From assembly GCA_011390335.1 (NCBI GenBank), contig JAABSO010000016.1:22956-86955 (forward strand): a DNA stretch of 64,000 nucleotides. Reading direction: 5' to 3'. Positions within the stretch are counted from its first letter, which is position 1, and every line of letters starts with the position of its first letter. Positions 1 through 7,420 of this stretch are shown piece by piece. The notes beneath the pieces were generated by a model. It was not told the DNA's origin. It saw only the letters and a list, made by a program, of their open reading frames with translations, and did not search any database. The translations under genes and the position numbers were made by a program. Source of the DNA: Desulfotignum sp. (GTDB taxonomy: Bacteria; Desulfobacterota; Desulfobacteria; Desulfobacterales; Desulfobacteraceae).

Positions 1-33
1 GGAAAAAAAGAAAAACTTTCTGGTTGGTTTGCA

Positions 34-118
34 CTTTCCCTACGCCGGTATTACCCGTATCAGGTTCCAAGGGTTGAAGCGGGCCGCTTCTCTCAGCCGG
101 TTAAGGCACCCCCAGTGG
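34..118 (-). promoter_or_regulatory. TPP (THI-element) riboswitch
   Basis: Read on the minus strand, this stretch has the conserved blocks of the thiamine pyrophosphate riboswitch in order: GGGGTGCC, GGCTGAGA, an ACCCTT block, GAACCTGATACGG and the closing TACCGGCGTAGGGA. The sequence then runs off the left edge, so the controlled gene, presumably for thiamine biosynthesis or uptake, lies outside the window. The class is recognised from conserved sequence, not from a folded structure. Confidence 0.93.
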
Positions 119-240
119 ACTGCAGAATAATATAATCCATTAACAGGATTGTGTCAAAATAAAAAATCCAGATCCTTATTTCTTCCGTTGTTCCTTTACT
201 GTTTTTCAAGGCCTGATCAGTTTACAGTGCCCACTGACAA

Positions 241-275
241 AAAAAAAGGCTTTACGCAGCAGCGTAAAGCCTTTT
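241..275 (-). terminator. Rho-independent terminator, possibly bidirectional
   Basis: GGCTTTACGC and its exact complement form a 10-bp stem with an AGCA loop. The hairpin is flanked by an A-run on the left and a short T-run on the right. On the minus strand it is a stem followed by seven T residues, 28 bp past the stop of the small protein at 303-605. Confidence 0.85.
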
Positions 276-302
276 CAATCAACATAATGCAATGGATGTA
301 TG

Positions 303-605
303 CTATCCACCCACGTTTCCGGCTTCAAGATCCTTCCAGGCACGGTTTACCTTGCTGCCGACGGTCCCGAAAAGGTCGTCAAGCTCATTTTTCATGGGTG
401 ACCAGTCAGAAGGGCATTCTTTATCCAGTTGATCCACCCGCATCCGGGCAGTTGATACTTCCTGCTCCAACTGTCCAATAAGCGGCAGTATCTTTTCCTT
501 CTGCTGAGATCCATAGCTGTCAGCCGTCTTCTTCATCGCTTCAAGTTTGTTTTTCCATGCGGTAACCTCGGCCAGCATTGCATTGCAATAGTCTTTTACT
601 TCCAT
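303..605 (-). CDS. Small helical coiled-coil protein, unknown function
   Basis: This 100-residue protein is highly charged, has no signal peptide and is almost certainly all-helical, with Glu/Lys-rich heptad-like stretches over residues 10-85. I do not recognise a family with confidence; it resembles small cytoplasmic stress-response coiled-coil proteins. The ATG follows a plausible GGAGCA ribosome-binding site. It is a single-gene unit ending at the terminator at 241-275. No catalytic motif is visible. Confidence 0.7.
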   Translation of the reverse strand: MEVKDYCNAMLAEVTAWKNKLEAMKKTADSYGSQQKEKILPLIGQLEQEVSTARMRVDQLDKECPSDWSPMKNELDDLFGTVGSKVNRAWKDLEAGNVGG

Positions 606-862
606 GGGTGCTCCTTTCTTGTTGGTTTATAATGGTCTTACCCGGAAAATATAAATGATATTCCGGTGGGTATACTCCCTGCCAAACAGCACAATGTAAA
701 GAAGACAACAGGGAAAAATCATAGTGATAATTACCAATTACTGTAATACAATTTTAATTAAAATCAATCTAAAAAAAGAAAAAGTTCAAAAATTCTGACA
801 AGACTATCCCGGAAAAAGGCAGGCGTTTCGATAAACCCTGTCAGATCCGCTGCGGTTTTTTG

Positions 863-1115
863 TCAGTGCTTTATCTCATAAAATGTACTGGAGGACAAAA
901 ATGACCGGGGGCTTTCCAAGTAGCTTTCAGCCACGGCATGGTTCATAATGACGGCGCCCATGCCGATGAGACAGCCGTCTTTCTTTAATGGTGCACCCGT
1001 GCATCACACTTTTGTGGCCGATGGTGATGCCATTGCCGATGATCTGGGCTGAAGGGGCCACGAATACGGATGGGTGAATCCGGGGGGTATGGTTTTTATA
1101 AGCGTACAGGGGCAT
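863..1115 (-). pseudogene. Gamma-carbonic-anhydrase family remnant
   Basis: The first 45 codons match the start of a left-handed beta-helix (hexapeptide) protein of the gamma-carbonic-anhydrase/YrdA type. They jump from the first hexapeptide turns straight to the late motif GHKSVMHGC, so the central part with the metal-binding histidine repeats has been lost. After codon 45 the frame shifts by one base. The other frame continues with DGCLIGMGAVIMNHA and a recognisable tail to a stop at 863. The internal deletion and frameshift make this a dead gene. Confidence 0.8.
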
Positions 1116-1132
1116 ATTCGCCTGTTACAGTA

Positions 1133-1459
1133 TTACAGCACTGCTTCAAATTTTGGAATTATTCCACCGACAATAGGTTCATAGTAACGGTATTCAGTAT
1201 TATCGGCTGTCAATTCATCTATCTGGCGCTGAATGGATTGCCGCAACTCACTGTTCATCCAGCTGTTCCAGTCATCAATCGTACCCCAGATACTGACAAC
1301 CAGATACTCTCCTTGTGAATCCAAAGCAGCAAATGCCTGATCAGTGATGTATCCAGGCTGAATGCTGGCTTGGGATCTCAAGCGGACAATCAGTGGTGCA
1401 ATCTTTGCTGCGATATTTTTATCTTCAAATTTTCTTTTTATAATAACACATACTGACAT
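1133..1459 (-). CDS. Antibiotic-biosynthesis-monooxygenase (ABM) fold protein
   Basis: This 108-residue protein matches the ABM ferredoxin-like fold, with an opening strand (SVCVIIKRKF), a helix, a central strand with EYLVVSIWGT and the WNSWMNSE segment. Family members are small dimeric proteins, some quinol monooxygenases or haem-degrading enzymes, many of unknown role; the substrate cannot be read here. A strong AAGGAGG precedes the ATG. It follows the 1481-1786 gene by about 20 bp, suggesting co-transcription. A second ABM-type protein lies at 28433. Confidence 0.75.
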   Translation of the reverse strand: MSVCVIIKRKFEDKNIAAKIAPLIVRLRSQASIQPGYITDQAFAALDSQGEYLVVSIWGTIDDWNSWMNSELRQSIQRQIDELTADNTEYRYYEPIVGGIIPKFEAVL

Positions 1460-1480
1460 GACAACCTCCTTTTTTCATTT

Positions 1481-1786
1481 TCATTCCATGTGTGCTTTGG
1501 CTGTTTGAAGCGCCAGGTCTTTATCCTTTGTGAACAGATGCCATTTCATTTCTGATGAATGAATGCCGGCTTTCTTGTCTTGACCTCTGCTGTAATACCA
1601 GTTTCCAAACCGTTCGACCGTGGAAAAGGGATGATTTTCAGCACAAAAGTATCCGCAAGGTTTATACTCTTCAAAAAAAAGCATTTCATCCGGATCATTA
1701 TCATAAGAAATGTCTGCCGGTAATTCGATTTGCGACACATCAATATTCTGTGCCATTTTTTTATCCAGCCAGGTTGAAATTTTCAT
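1481..1786 (-). CDS. Hypothetical small protein
   Basis: This 101-residue acidic soluble protein is rich in aromatic residues (FFEEYKPCGYFCAENHPF, NWYYSRG) and has no signal peptide or membrane segment. I do not recognise the family. AAAGGAGACC stands just upstream of the ATG. It lies about 30 bp after the ABC permease gene and directly before the ABM gene, so the four genes 3529 to 1133 may be one transcript. Confidence 0.6.
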   Translation of the reverse strand: MKISTWLDKKMAQNIDVSQIELPADISYDNDPDEMLFFEEYKPCGYFCAENHPFSTVERFGNWYYSRGQDKKAGIHSSEMKWHLFTKDKDLALQTAKAHME

Positions 1787-1817
1787 TGGGTCTCCTTTAC
1801 ACTATTAAATTTTCATA

Positions 1818-2849
1818 TTACATCAACCACCTTTTTTTCATAAGCCGGTACGCCAGGAAAAAGGTGGTTGATCCGACAAAAAACAAATAAATCCATGCCC
1901 AAAACATGCCTGTTGTTGTCCCGGTATGAACCAGCAGGATGGACTTGACGGATTCAAAAAACGGGTATGAGGGTACAAAGGGTGCCACAGCCGATAATTT
2001 TTGTGAAAAATCAGACAGGGCCGACGGAAGCAGATGTGGCAGATAGAAAATAACCCCCAGAGTTCGGGCAGAAGCCTGGTTGCGGCATAAAAACCCCAGA
2101 AAAATACCGTAGGAACTGAAACAGAAACTGCCGACGCCGATAAAGGCGAAATAGGTCAAGGCATTTCCAAAATCAAATCCGCCCATCAGATGAAGGAACA
2201 GGACTGCGATAAAAATTAAAATCATGCCCAGAAACAATTTGGCCGTGAGCCATTCAATTTCCCGCATGGGCGTCTGCAAAAGCGCAAGGAGTATTTTTTT
2301 TTCCTTTTCTTCGGCAATTTGCGCAGGCAGGATGATGAAGCTTACCAGCAAAGCCAGCATGAGTATCCAGGTCGGCAGGGTTTGTTGCTGAATCCCGCCT
2401 TCCTGAAGCTGGTGAATATCGGAAATCCAGTTTATATCATGCCCTTGCACTGCTTTTTGCAGGGCCAAAAAGCCCTGCACGATTGAAAGCGATAAAATCG
2501 ATTCTTTTTGTACAACCACCAGAACCAGGCCCATCTTTTCTTTTTCAGGCGGTAACAGCAGGCCGTCGATTTTTTTTTCCTTCAACCGTTTTTTTCCTTC
2601 AGCTTCATCGGGAACCCTAAGAACCGTAAACAGGGTATCGGCCGATTGGACAGCTGCAAGCATAACAGGTGCATAGGGTGCAGACTGGATCAGCCCGATC
2701 CTGGTTTTTTGAATATCGACCCCGGCTTCATCCACCAGCAGCAAAGAAACATACACAAAAAAAGGGATGAAAAGAATCAGAAAGATGGACTTGTTCTTGA
2801 ATGAAACGGCCAGATCGTTCAGGGTTAATATGAGTATATTTTGTATCAT
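1818..2849 (-). CDS. ABC-2 type transporter permease
   Basis: This membrane subunit of about 343 residues has one membrane helix near residues 20-40, a soluble extracytoplasmic region to about residue 160, then five hydrophobic segments. That is the ABC-2/YhaP-like topology. It pairs with the ATPase encoded immediately upstream. The start overlaps the ATPase stop as TGATG (ATG at 2849; an in-frame GTG at 2852 is the alternative), implying translational coupling. Substrate unknown; the family usually exports lipids, antibiotics or sodium. Confidence 0.85.
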   Translation of the reverse strand: MIQNILILTLNDLAVSFKNKSIFLILFIPFFVYVSLLLVDEAGVDIQKTRIGLIQSAPYAPVMLAAVQSADTLFTVLRVPDEAEGKKRLKEKKIDGLLLPPEKEKMGLVLVVVQKESILSLSIVQGFLALQKAVQGHDINWISDIHQLQEGGIQQQTLPTWILMLALLVSFIILPAQIAEEKEKKILLALLQTPMREIEWLTAKLFLGMILIFIAVLFLHLMGGFDFGNALTYFAFIGVGSFCFSSYGIFLGFLCRNQASARTLGVIFYLPHLLPSALSDFSQKLSAVAPFVPSYPFFESVKSILLVHTGTTTGMFWAWIYLFFVGSTTFFLAYRLMKKRWLM

Positions 2850-3529
2850 CACAGATACAGCTTTTCATGTATTTCTGATTGAAAATACATTTGGGGAGAC
2901 CCGTTAAAAACCATATCTCCCTGATGAAGGACAATAATGCGTGTTGCCAGGGTCTTGATCTCTTCAGGCCGATGGGAGGTAAAAATGATGGTTTTTCCTG
3001 AACGATGAAATTCGGTTAACAATCTGTAAATTTCCTTTGTCATCTCAAAGTCTATCCCGGACGTCGGTTCATCAAAAAGAAGCACGGGCGGATCTGCCAG
3101 AAGTGTCCGTCCGATACTCACCCGCTGCTTTAACCCTTTTGATAAATCCTGTACCTTGTTATTGCGAAACGCCAGCAGATTGAATGCCTGTAAAATTTCT
3201 TCAATCCTTTGCAAAGGAATGTGAAACAGCCGGGCAAACAGGCGAAGATTATAGCCAACGGTAAAAAAATCGAAAAGGTTCGGCGTTTCCGGAACAAAAC
3301 CGATTTTTCTGACAACCGCCAATCTGTTTTTCAGATTGATGCCGTCCACAAGAACCTGACCCTTGTCAGGGATAAGCCAGCCGGCAAGAAGTTTTAATAA
3401 AGTGGACTTACCAGCGCCGTTGTGACCGATAAGAGCGATCAATTCCCCTTCTTCCACCGCAAGATCCATGGGCAGAAGACCTCTTTTTTCTTTATAGGTT
3501 TTTGTAAGCTGCTCAAGCGCGATCTGCAT
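2849..3529 (-). CDS. ABC transporter ATP-binding protein
   Basis: This is a nucleotide-binding subunit of about 226 residues. Walker A is GHNGAGKST at residues 35-43, the signature is LSKGLKQR, Walker B is VLLFDEPT, and the switch histidine is in IIFTSHRPEE. The 'GL' in the signature and the partner permease put it with drug/Na+/ABC-2 exporters. I chose the ATG at 3529 because the ABC fold begins there; an upstream ATG at 3592 would add 21 atypical residues. It is coupled to the permease by overlapping stop and start codons. Confidence 0.88.
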   Translation of the reverse strand: MQIALEQLTKTYKEKRGLLPMDLAVEEGELIALIGHNGAGKSTLLKLLAGWLIPDKGQVLVDGINLKNRLAVVRKIGFVPETPNLFDFFTVGYNLRLFARLFHIPLQRIEEILQAFNLLAFRNNKVQDLSKGLKQRVSIGRTLLADPPVLLFDEPTSGIDFEMTKEIYRLLTEFHRSGKTIIFTSHRPEEIKTLATRIIVLHQGDMVFNGSPQMYFQSEIHEKLYL

Positions 3530-3630
3530 AAACAATACGTTTCTTTTCCGGATAAAAATCTGGATGACTTTGACCGGATTTGTCAAAGCCATCCTTTCGG
3601 ATATATATCAATTTGTTTTACATCAGGCTT

Positions 3631-3705
3631 TTATGTCCGCTGGTTTAAATAAATAATTCCGTACACTAAAGCGACCACTACCAAAACACCAATGACAAAT
3701 CCCAT
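3631..3705 (-). CDS. 24-residue single-span membrane protein
   Basis: A consensus AAGGAG lies 6-7 bases before this ATG, which opens a 24-codon frame. The product is almost entirely hydrophobic (GFVIGVLVVVALVYGIIYL) with a short polar tail ending NQRT. It would be a single transmembrane peptide. It is the last member of the CsbD/BON/VWA-OmpA stress-type operon, 26 bp after the 3732-3950 gene. Function unknown; the strong ribosome-binding site and composition are the case for it being real. Confidence 0.65.
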   Translation of the reverse strand: MGFVIGVLVVVALVYGIIYLNQRT

Positions 3706-3731
3706 TTTATTTCTCCTTAAAAATTAGTATG

Positions 3732-3950
3732 TTATTTCCACGGACGGTTTCCCATTAAACCCTGAAGATGATCGAGCAATCGTTTTTCAGGGGTTTCGAT
3801 CATAAGGTCTTGGTCGGACAGCGTCACTATTTTCTCATACTCCGGTTTGGTGATGATATTCTTATGAATGGCGTTTTTAATCACCGACTGTAATTCAGCC
3901 TCTTGTTGCAATATGTCGCATGAACTGAAGGATTCTTTTTGCCGCTTCAT
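3732..3950 (-). CDS. Hypothetical small protein in CsbD operon
   Basis: This 72-residue soluble protein is rich in charged residues and shows no motif I recognise. Its ATG sits one base beyond the TAA of the CsbD gene, with GGAG inside the last CsbD codons serving as ribosome-binding site, so it is translationally coupled to CsbD. Its partner genes suggest a role in envelope or general stress, but that is inference from position only. Confidence 0.6.
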   Translation of the reverse strand: MKRQKESFSSCDILQQEAELQSVIKNAIHKNIITKPEYEKIVTLSDQDLMIETPEKRLLDHLQGLMGNRPWK

Positions 3951-3951
3951 T

Positions 3952-4131
3952 TTATTCTCCCAATGCCTTCTTTATCCGGCCGCTTTTCTCCTGAATTTTT
4001 CCTTCAATTTTCTCGATTTTTCCTTCATTTTTCAGGTCAGGATTTTTGACTATTTTCCCAACCGTTTCTTTAACCTTTCCTTTGACTTTGTGCAGGGTGC
4101 CTTCTGCATTATCCCGCGTGCTTGATTTCAT
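3952..4131 (-). CDS. CsbD-family stress protein
   Basis: A 59-residue, very hydrophilic Lys/Glu-rich protein with the CsbD pattern of GT-hxKVKGKVKE repeats followed by KIEGKIQEK. CsbD-like proteins are abundant general-stress proteins of unknown mechanism. I chose the ATG at 4131 (MKSSTRDNAEG) because GGAGAAACACC precedes it; the frame upstream has no such site. It lies 170 bp after the BON lipoprotein and overlaps the next gene's control site. A second copy is at 47049. Confidence 0.85.
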   Translation of the reverse strand: MKSSTRDNAEGTLHKVKGKVKETVGKIVKNPDLKNEGKIEKIEGKIQEKSGRIKKALGE

Positions 4132-4302
4132 GGTGTTTCTCCTGTTTTCTTTTTCCACCTGCTTTTATGTAATTCATCGGGTTGGGATGAAGGGTTTAAA
4201 AATGTCTATTATGGGACCGGCCGGCACACCCGGGTGGAGCGGCAATCCTTCGGGGTTGTCCCCTCATGACTGCTGCTCCCCGGGTGCTTCACCCAGCCTT
4301 GC

Positions 4303-4617
4303 TTATTTTATAACCATACTGTTTTTAACCGATGTGACCCCTTTTACCCTCCGGGTGATTTCCACAGCCCTTGCAGCGGCTTCGGCGGAATCCACAAAAC
4401 CGCTCAGCTGCACTTCTCCCTTGAAAGACTCCACATTGATCTGGAACATTTTCAGCATCGGGTCCTCCAGTATTGCCGCCTTAACCTTGGCGGTTATGAC
4501 GGAGTTATCCACATATTCGCCCGTGCTTTCATGTGTTCGTGTTCCAGCACACCCTGCCATGAGGGCCGCCAGAAACAGTACGATAAGCAATTGTCTGAAA
4601 TAATTGATCCTGTTCAT
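4303..4617 (-). CDS. BON-domain lipoprotein
   Basis: This 104-residue precursor has a lipoprotein signal ending in LMAGC (Cys23), so it should be lipidated and sit in the outer membrane or periplasm. Residues 35-104 form one BON domain, with NSVITAKVKAAI, the central VQLSGFVDS and VKGVTSVKNSM. BON domains (as in OsmY) bind phospholipid surfaces and are linked to envelope stress. It lies 21 bp after the VWA-OmpA gene, within the same putative sigma-54-driven transcript. Confidence 0.88.
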   Translation of the reverse strand: MNRINYFRQLLIVLFLAALMAGCAGTRTHESTGEYVDNSVITAKVKAAILEDPMLKMFQINVESFKGEVQLSGFVDSAEAAARAVEITRRVKGVTSVKNSMVIK

Positions 4618-4638
4618 AATGGCACCTTTATAGTAATA

Positions 4639-5787
4639 TTATAAATTCATTGGATGGAGTTCAACACGCCGGTTCAATGAACGGCCCCTGTCTGTTGTGT
4701 TGGGAGCCGCCGGTTTGGATTGGCCGAATCCCTCAATGATCAGACGATCTTCATTAATGCCCCTGTCCGTCAGATAGGTCTTCACAGCCTGGGCCCGCCT
4801 GATTGACAGTGCGTCATTGTATGCTTTGGTTCCGGTACTGTCCGTATGACCCTGCACTTTAACAGTAATATCGGGATGTGTTTTCAAAACGTCAGCAATC
4901 TCATTAAGATAATCAAAGGCCCCTGGTTTGATCTCGGATTCATCGAAATCAAAATAGGCCTCATCCACCACCCAGATACCCTCGGTATTTGTCCCTTCCA
5001 ATACAGCAGGGGCCGGGGCGGGTGGAGGTGTGACTGCCTCGGCTACCGGTTCCATGGGTTTTTTGGTCAGAAAAATGTCTTCGACAAATTTGGCCATGCC
5101 GGCGTCCGTCAGCAGGTTTTCTGCATTGGAGACAAAGCCGCACCCACTGATACGGACGATTTCATCCATGAGAACAGCCCCTTTTTCATTATCACCGACA
5201 ATGACGGGATAATAGCAAAGTTCTGAGCCCAGCTGATCCTTCAGGGCCTGGGCTGCTTTCAGGGTAATGGGGGATTCTAAACTGTAATCCGGCTGACCGT
5301 CACTGATGATAATCACAGCGGTTTTACCGTAAACAGAATGCAGTTCTTCCTGGGCGGAGGCGGTAAGAGCCGTATGCAGGGCGCTTGTTCCACCTGCTTC
5401 AGATATCCCTCTTAATTTTTCACCCAGGGCATTTTCGGAATATTGCTCCATGCCGTAAAAAAGAACCGTGTTTTCCTCGGAAATTGCAGGGCTGTGCCCA
5501 AAGGACCGGAGAGCAGCGTTCTGACCCAGTTCCGGCAGGGTCCGATTTATGCGGCTTGCAATTTGGGTGGCCACATCAAATTTTTTATTTCCCATGTATG
5601 GCTTGTCCATGGAACTGGATGCATCCAGAATAATGACAAAATTATCAATGGATGACACATGGTCATTTTCGCTGAACGGAGCCAGGGTAAATGCGGGGAT
5701 GGTCTGAACCTCCTTTTTCGCATAACACCCCGACAGCAGAAAAGCGATGGCAAAGGCAGCAATGAGTTTGATACTGAAAGATTTCAT
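4639..5787 (-). CDS. VWA-OmpA lipoprotein
   Basis: This precursor of about 382 residues has a lipobox LLSGC (Cys21) and a von Willebrand A domain whose MIDAS motif DASSS is at residues 55-59. A proline/alanine linker follows, then a C-terminal OmpA peptidoglycan-binding domain (YFDFDESEIKPGA, VQGHTDSTGT, RRAQAVKTYL). It should tether the outer membrane to peptidoglycan and present a metal-dependent ligand domain in the periplasm. The ATG at 5787 is preceded by AAGGAGACTTTTC and starts the signal peptide. It is first in an operon with the BON lipoprotein and, probably, CsbD, under the promoter at 5870. Confidence 0.9.
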   Translation of the reverse strand: MKSFSIKLIAAFAIAFLLSGCYAKKEVQTIPAFTLAPFSENDHVSSIDNFVIILDASSSMDKPYMGNKKFDVATQIASRINRTLPELGQNAALRSFGHSPAISEENTVLFYGMEQYSENALGEKLRGISEAGGTSALHTALTASAQEELHSVYGKTAVIIISDGQPDYSLESPITLKAAQALKDQLGSELCYYPVIVGDNEKGAVLMDEIVRISGCGFVSNAENLLTDAGMAKFVEDIFLTKKPMEPVAEAVTPPPAPAPAVLEGTNTEGIWVVDEAYFDFDESEIKPGAFDYLNEIADVLKTHPDITVKVQGHTDSTGTKAYNDALSIRRAQAVKTYLTDRGINEDRLIIEGFGQSKPAAPNTTDRGRSLNRRVELHPMNL

Positions 5788-5869
5788 GAAAAGTCTCCTT
5801 TTGTAAATTATGTTTTGTGGTTCACGGATGATGTGTATCCGTGTGATGGATTCATTCACAGATTGATAA

Positions 5870-5885
5870 TTCAATTAACGTGCCG
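5870..5885 (-). promoter_or_regulatory. Putative sigma-54 promoter of VWA-OmpA operon
   Basis: On the minus strand the sequence reads CGGCACG-TTAA-TTGAA. It matches the sigma-54 consensus TGGCACG-N4-TTGCW except for the first base and the -12 C. It lies 82 bp before the VWA-OmpA ATG, and the double palindrome at 5987 is 101 bp further upstream. Confidence 0.7.
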
Positions 5886-5986
5886 GGACTTTTGTATTTG
5901 GTTTATAATCACCCATCCTGTTGACCGGCAGGGGTGTCAGACCGTAAAGAATGCGATATCAACGGCGTTGAAAAACCAAGAAATTA

Positions 5987-6017
5987 GGTCATATTCAGCC
6001 CTTGGTCATATATGACC
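5987..6017. promoter_or_regulatory. Double-palindrome upstream activator site, copy 1
   Basis: The site is GGTCATATTCAGCC, a CTT spacer, then the perfect palindrome GGTCATATATGACC. It lies between two divergent sigma-54-like promoters, 101 bp from 5870-5885 and 112 bp from 6130-6145. It is one of eight copies of this 14+3+14 arrangement in the window. Function is inferred from this recurring placement. Confidence 0.75.
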
Positions 6018-6129
6018 TAATTTTGATTGTCGTATGGTTTGGTTCTTAATAGTATCCAGCAGACCCATTTTTGCTGATTCTTCATAGATATAAGGGTGAT
6101 AGATCACGTTGTGCAGGGTAAGGGAATCC

Positions 6130-6145
6130 TGGCACATAAAGTGAA
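6130..6145 (+). promoter_or_regulatory. Putative sigma-54 promoter of PKS operon
   Basis: The plus strand reads TGGCAC-ATAAA-GTGAA. The -24 element is perfect; the -12 element is weak but resembles the TTGAA form at 5870, 47278 and 55940. It is 116 bp before the ATG of the first gene of the PKS operon and 112 bp from the activator site at 5987-6017. Confidence 0.55.
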
Positions 6146-6261
6146 TTAAAAGTGGTCACAGTGAATTTGTTAAAGTTATTGTCAAGTGAATGTATAAAAG
6201 TTATTGTCAGGTGTTGCGATGGGCATCGGATGGCATTCTTTTCTTGTTGAGGAGTATAATC

Positions 6262-7386
6262 ATGGCCGGGATTGAGATCATTACCGTGGAAGGGGGCTCT
6301 GAATTAAAAGAGTTCATTGAACTGCCCTGGAAGATCTATGTTGCATACCCCAAATGGGTTCCTCCTCTCAAAAAAGAGGTCCATCGGATGCTGGACCCCC
6401 TCAAGCACCCTTTCTGGGAATTTTCCCAGCGTATTCTTTTTCTGGCACGACGGGGCAAAGAGACGGTGGGAAGAATTGCGGGTATTATAGATGGCCGTTA
6501 TAACCAGTTCCATAACGAGAAAATGGGCATCTGGGGGTTCTTTGAATGTGCTGATGATCCACAAGCCGCGGCAGCCCTGTTCTCTTCCGTGGAGGGGTGG
6601 GCCCATGACAAGGGGATGACCTTCATAAGAGGTCCGCTCAACCCATCCACCAATCACGAGGCAGGATTGCTCATCGAAGGATTTGATTATCCGCCTTCCC
6701 TGATGATGACCTATAACCCGCCGTACTATTCAAGGCTGGTCGAATCGTGCGGCTACTTCAAAGAAAAAGACCTGCTGGCTTTCCTTATAGACAGCGATTA
6801 CAAGCTTCCCGACTGGATGGATCGTCTGGCCGGCAAGATCGCCAAAAAAAAGGGGGTCCGCATCACCAATTTTCTTCCAACGGAGACAGACGCTGAGATT
6901 GCCCTTATCCGGCAGATCTATAACGATGCATGGTCCGGAAACTGGGGATTCGTTCCCTTGAGCGAAAAGGAGATGGAGGATATTGGAAAGAACATCATGG
7001 ATTTTGCAGATCTGGACATGGCTTTTTTCATCTATTATGAGGATGAACCCGCAGCCTTTTGCCTGGTCTTTCCCGATATCAACCCGTTGCTTAAGCGTCT
7101 CAACGGGCGGGTCGGTCTTTTGGGGGCGCTGAAGTATTTCCTGTACAAAAAAGAGATCGTCGGATTGCGGTTGTTTATGTTCGGGATCAAAGAGAAGTAC
7201 CGGCAACTCGGACTTCCCATGCTGGCCTTCCACCATATCTATGAGGTTGTGAGAAAAAAAGAAAAATACCGTTATATGGAAATGGGCTGGACCCTGGAGG
7301 ACAACGAGGCGGTCAACTCATTGATAGAGGAAGCCGGGGCAAAAATGCACAAAAAGTACCGCATATTCAGCAAGTCTTTATCATAA
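6262..7386 (+). CDS. GNAT-like N-acyltransferase, first gene of PKS operon
   Basis: This 374-residue soluble protein resembles the YghO-like, two-lobed GNAT acyltransferases. Its N-terminal half has LPWKIYVAYPKWVPPL, REVGRIAGIID-type strands and FIRGPLNPSTNHEAGLLIEGF; the C-terminal lobe has the MEMGWTLEDNEAVNSLIEEAGA segment. GAGGAG 8 bases before the ATG at 6262 sets the start. It lies 34 bp before the PKS gene, so it may move the finished acyl chain onto an amine. That is inference, and the acceptor is unknown. Confidence 0.75.
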   Translation: MAGIEIITVEGGSELKEFIELPWKIYVAYPKWVPPLKKEVHRMLDPLKHPFWEFSQRILFLARRGKETVGRIAGIIDGRYNQFHNEKMGIWGFFECADDPQAAAALFSSVEGWAHDKGMTFIRGPLNPSTNHEAGLLIEGFDYPPSLMMTYNPPYYSRLVESCGYFKEKDLLAFLIDSDYKLPDWMDRLAGKIAKKKGVRITNFLPTETDAEIALIRQIYNDAWSGNWGFVPLSEKEMEDIGKNIMDFADLDMAFFIYYEDEPAAFCLVFPDINPLLKRLNGRVGLLGALKYFLYKKEIVGLRLFMFGIKEKYRQLGLPMLAFHHIYEVVRKKEKYRYMEMGWTLEDNEAVNSLIEEAGAKMHKKYRIFSKSLS

Positions 7387-7420
7387 TGAAACGAATGGCT
7401 TTGCAGCAAAGGATGTAAAC

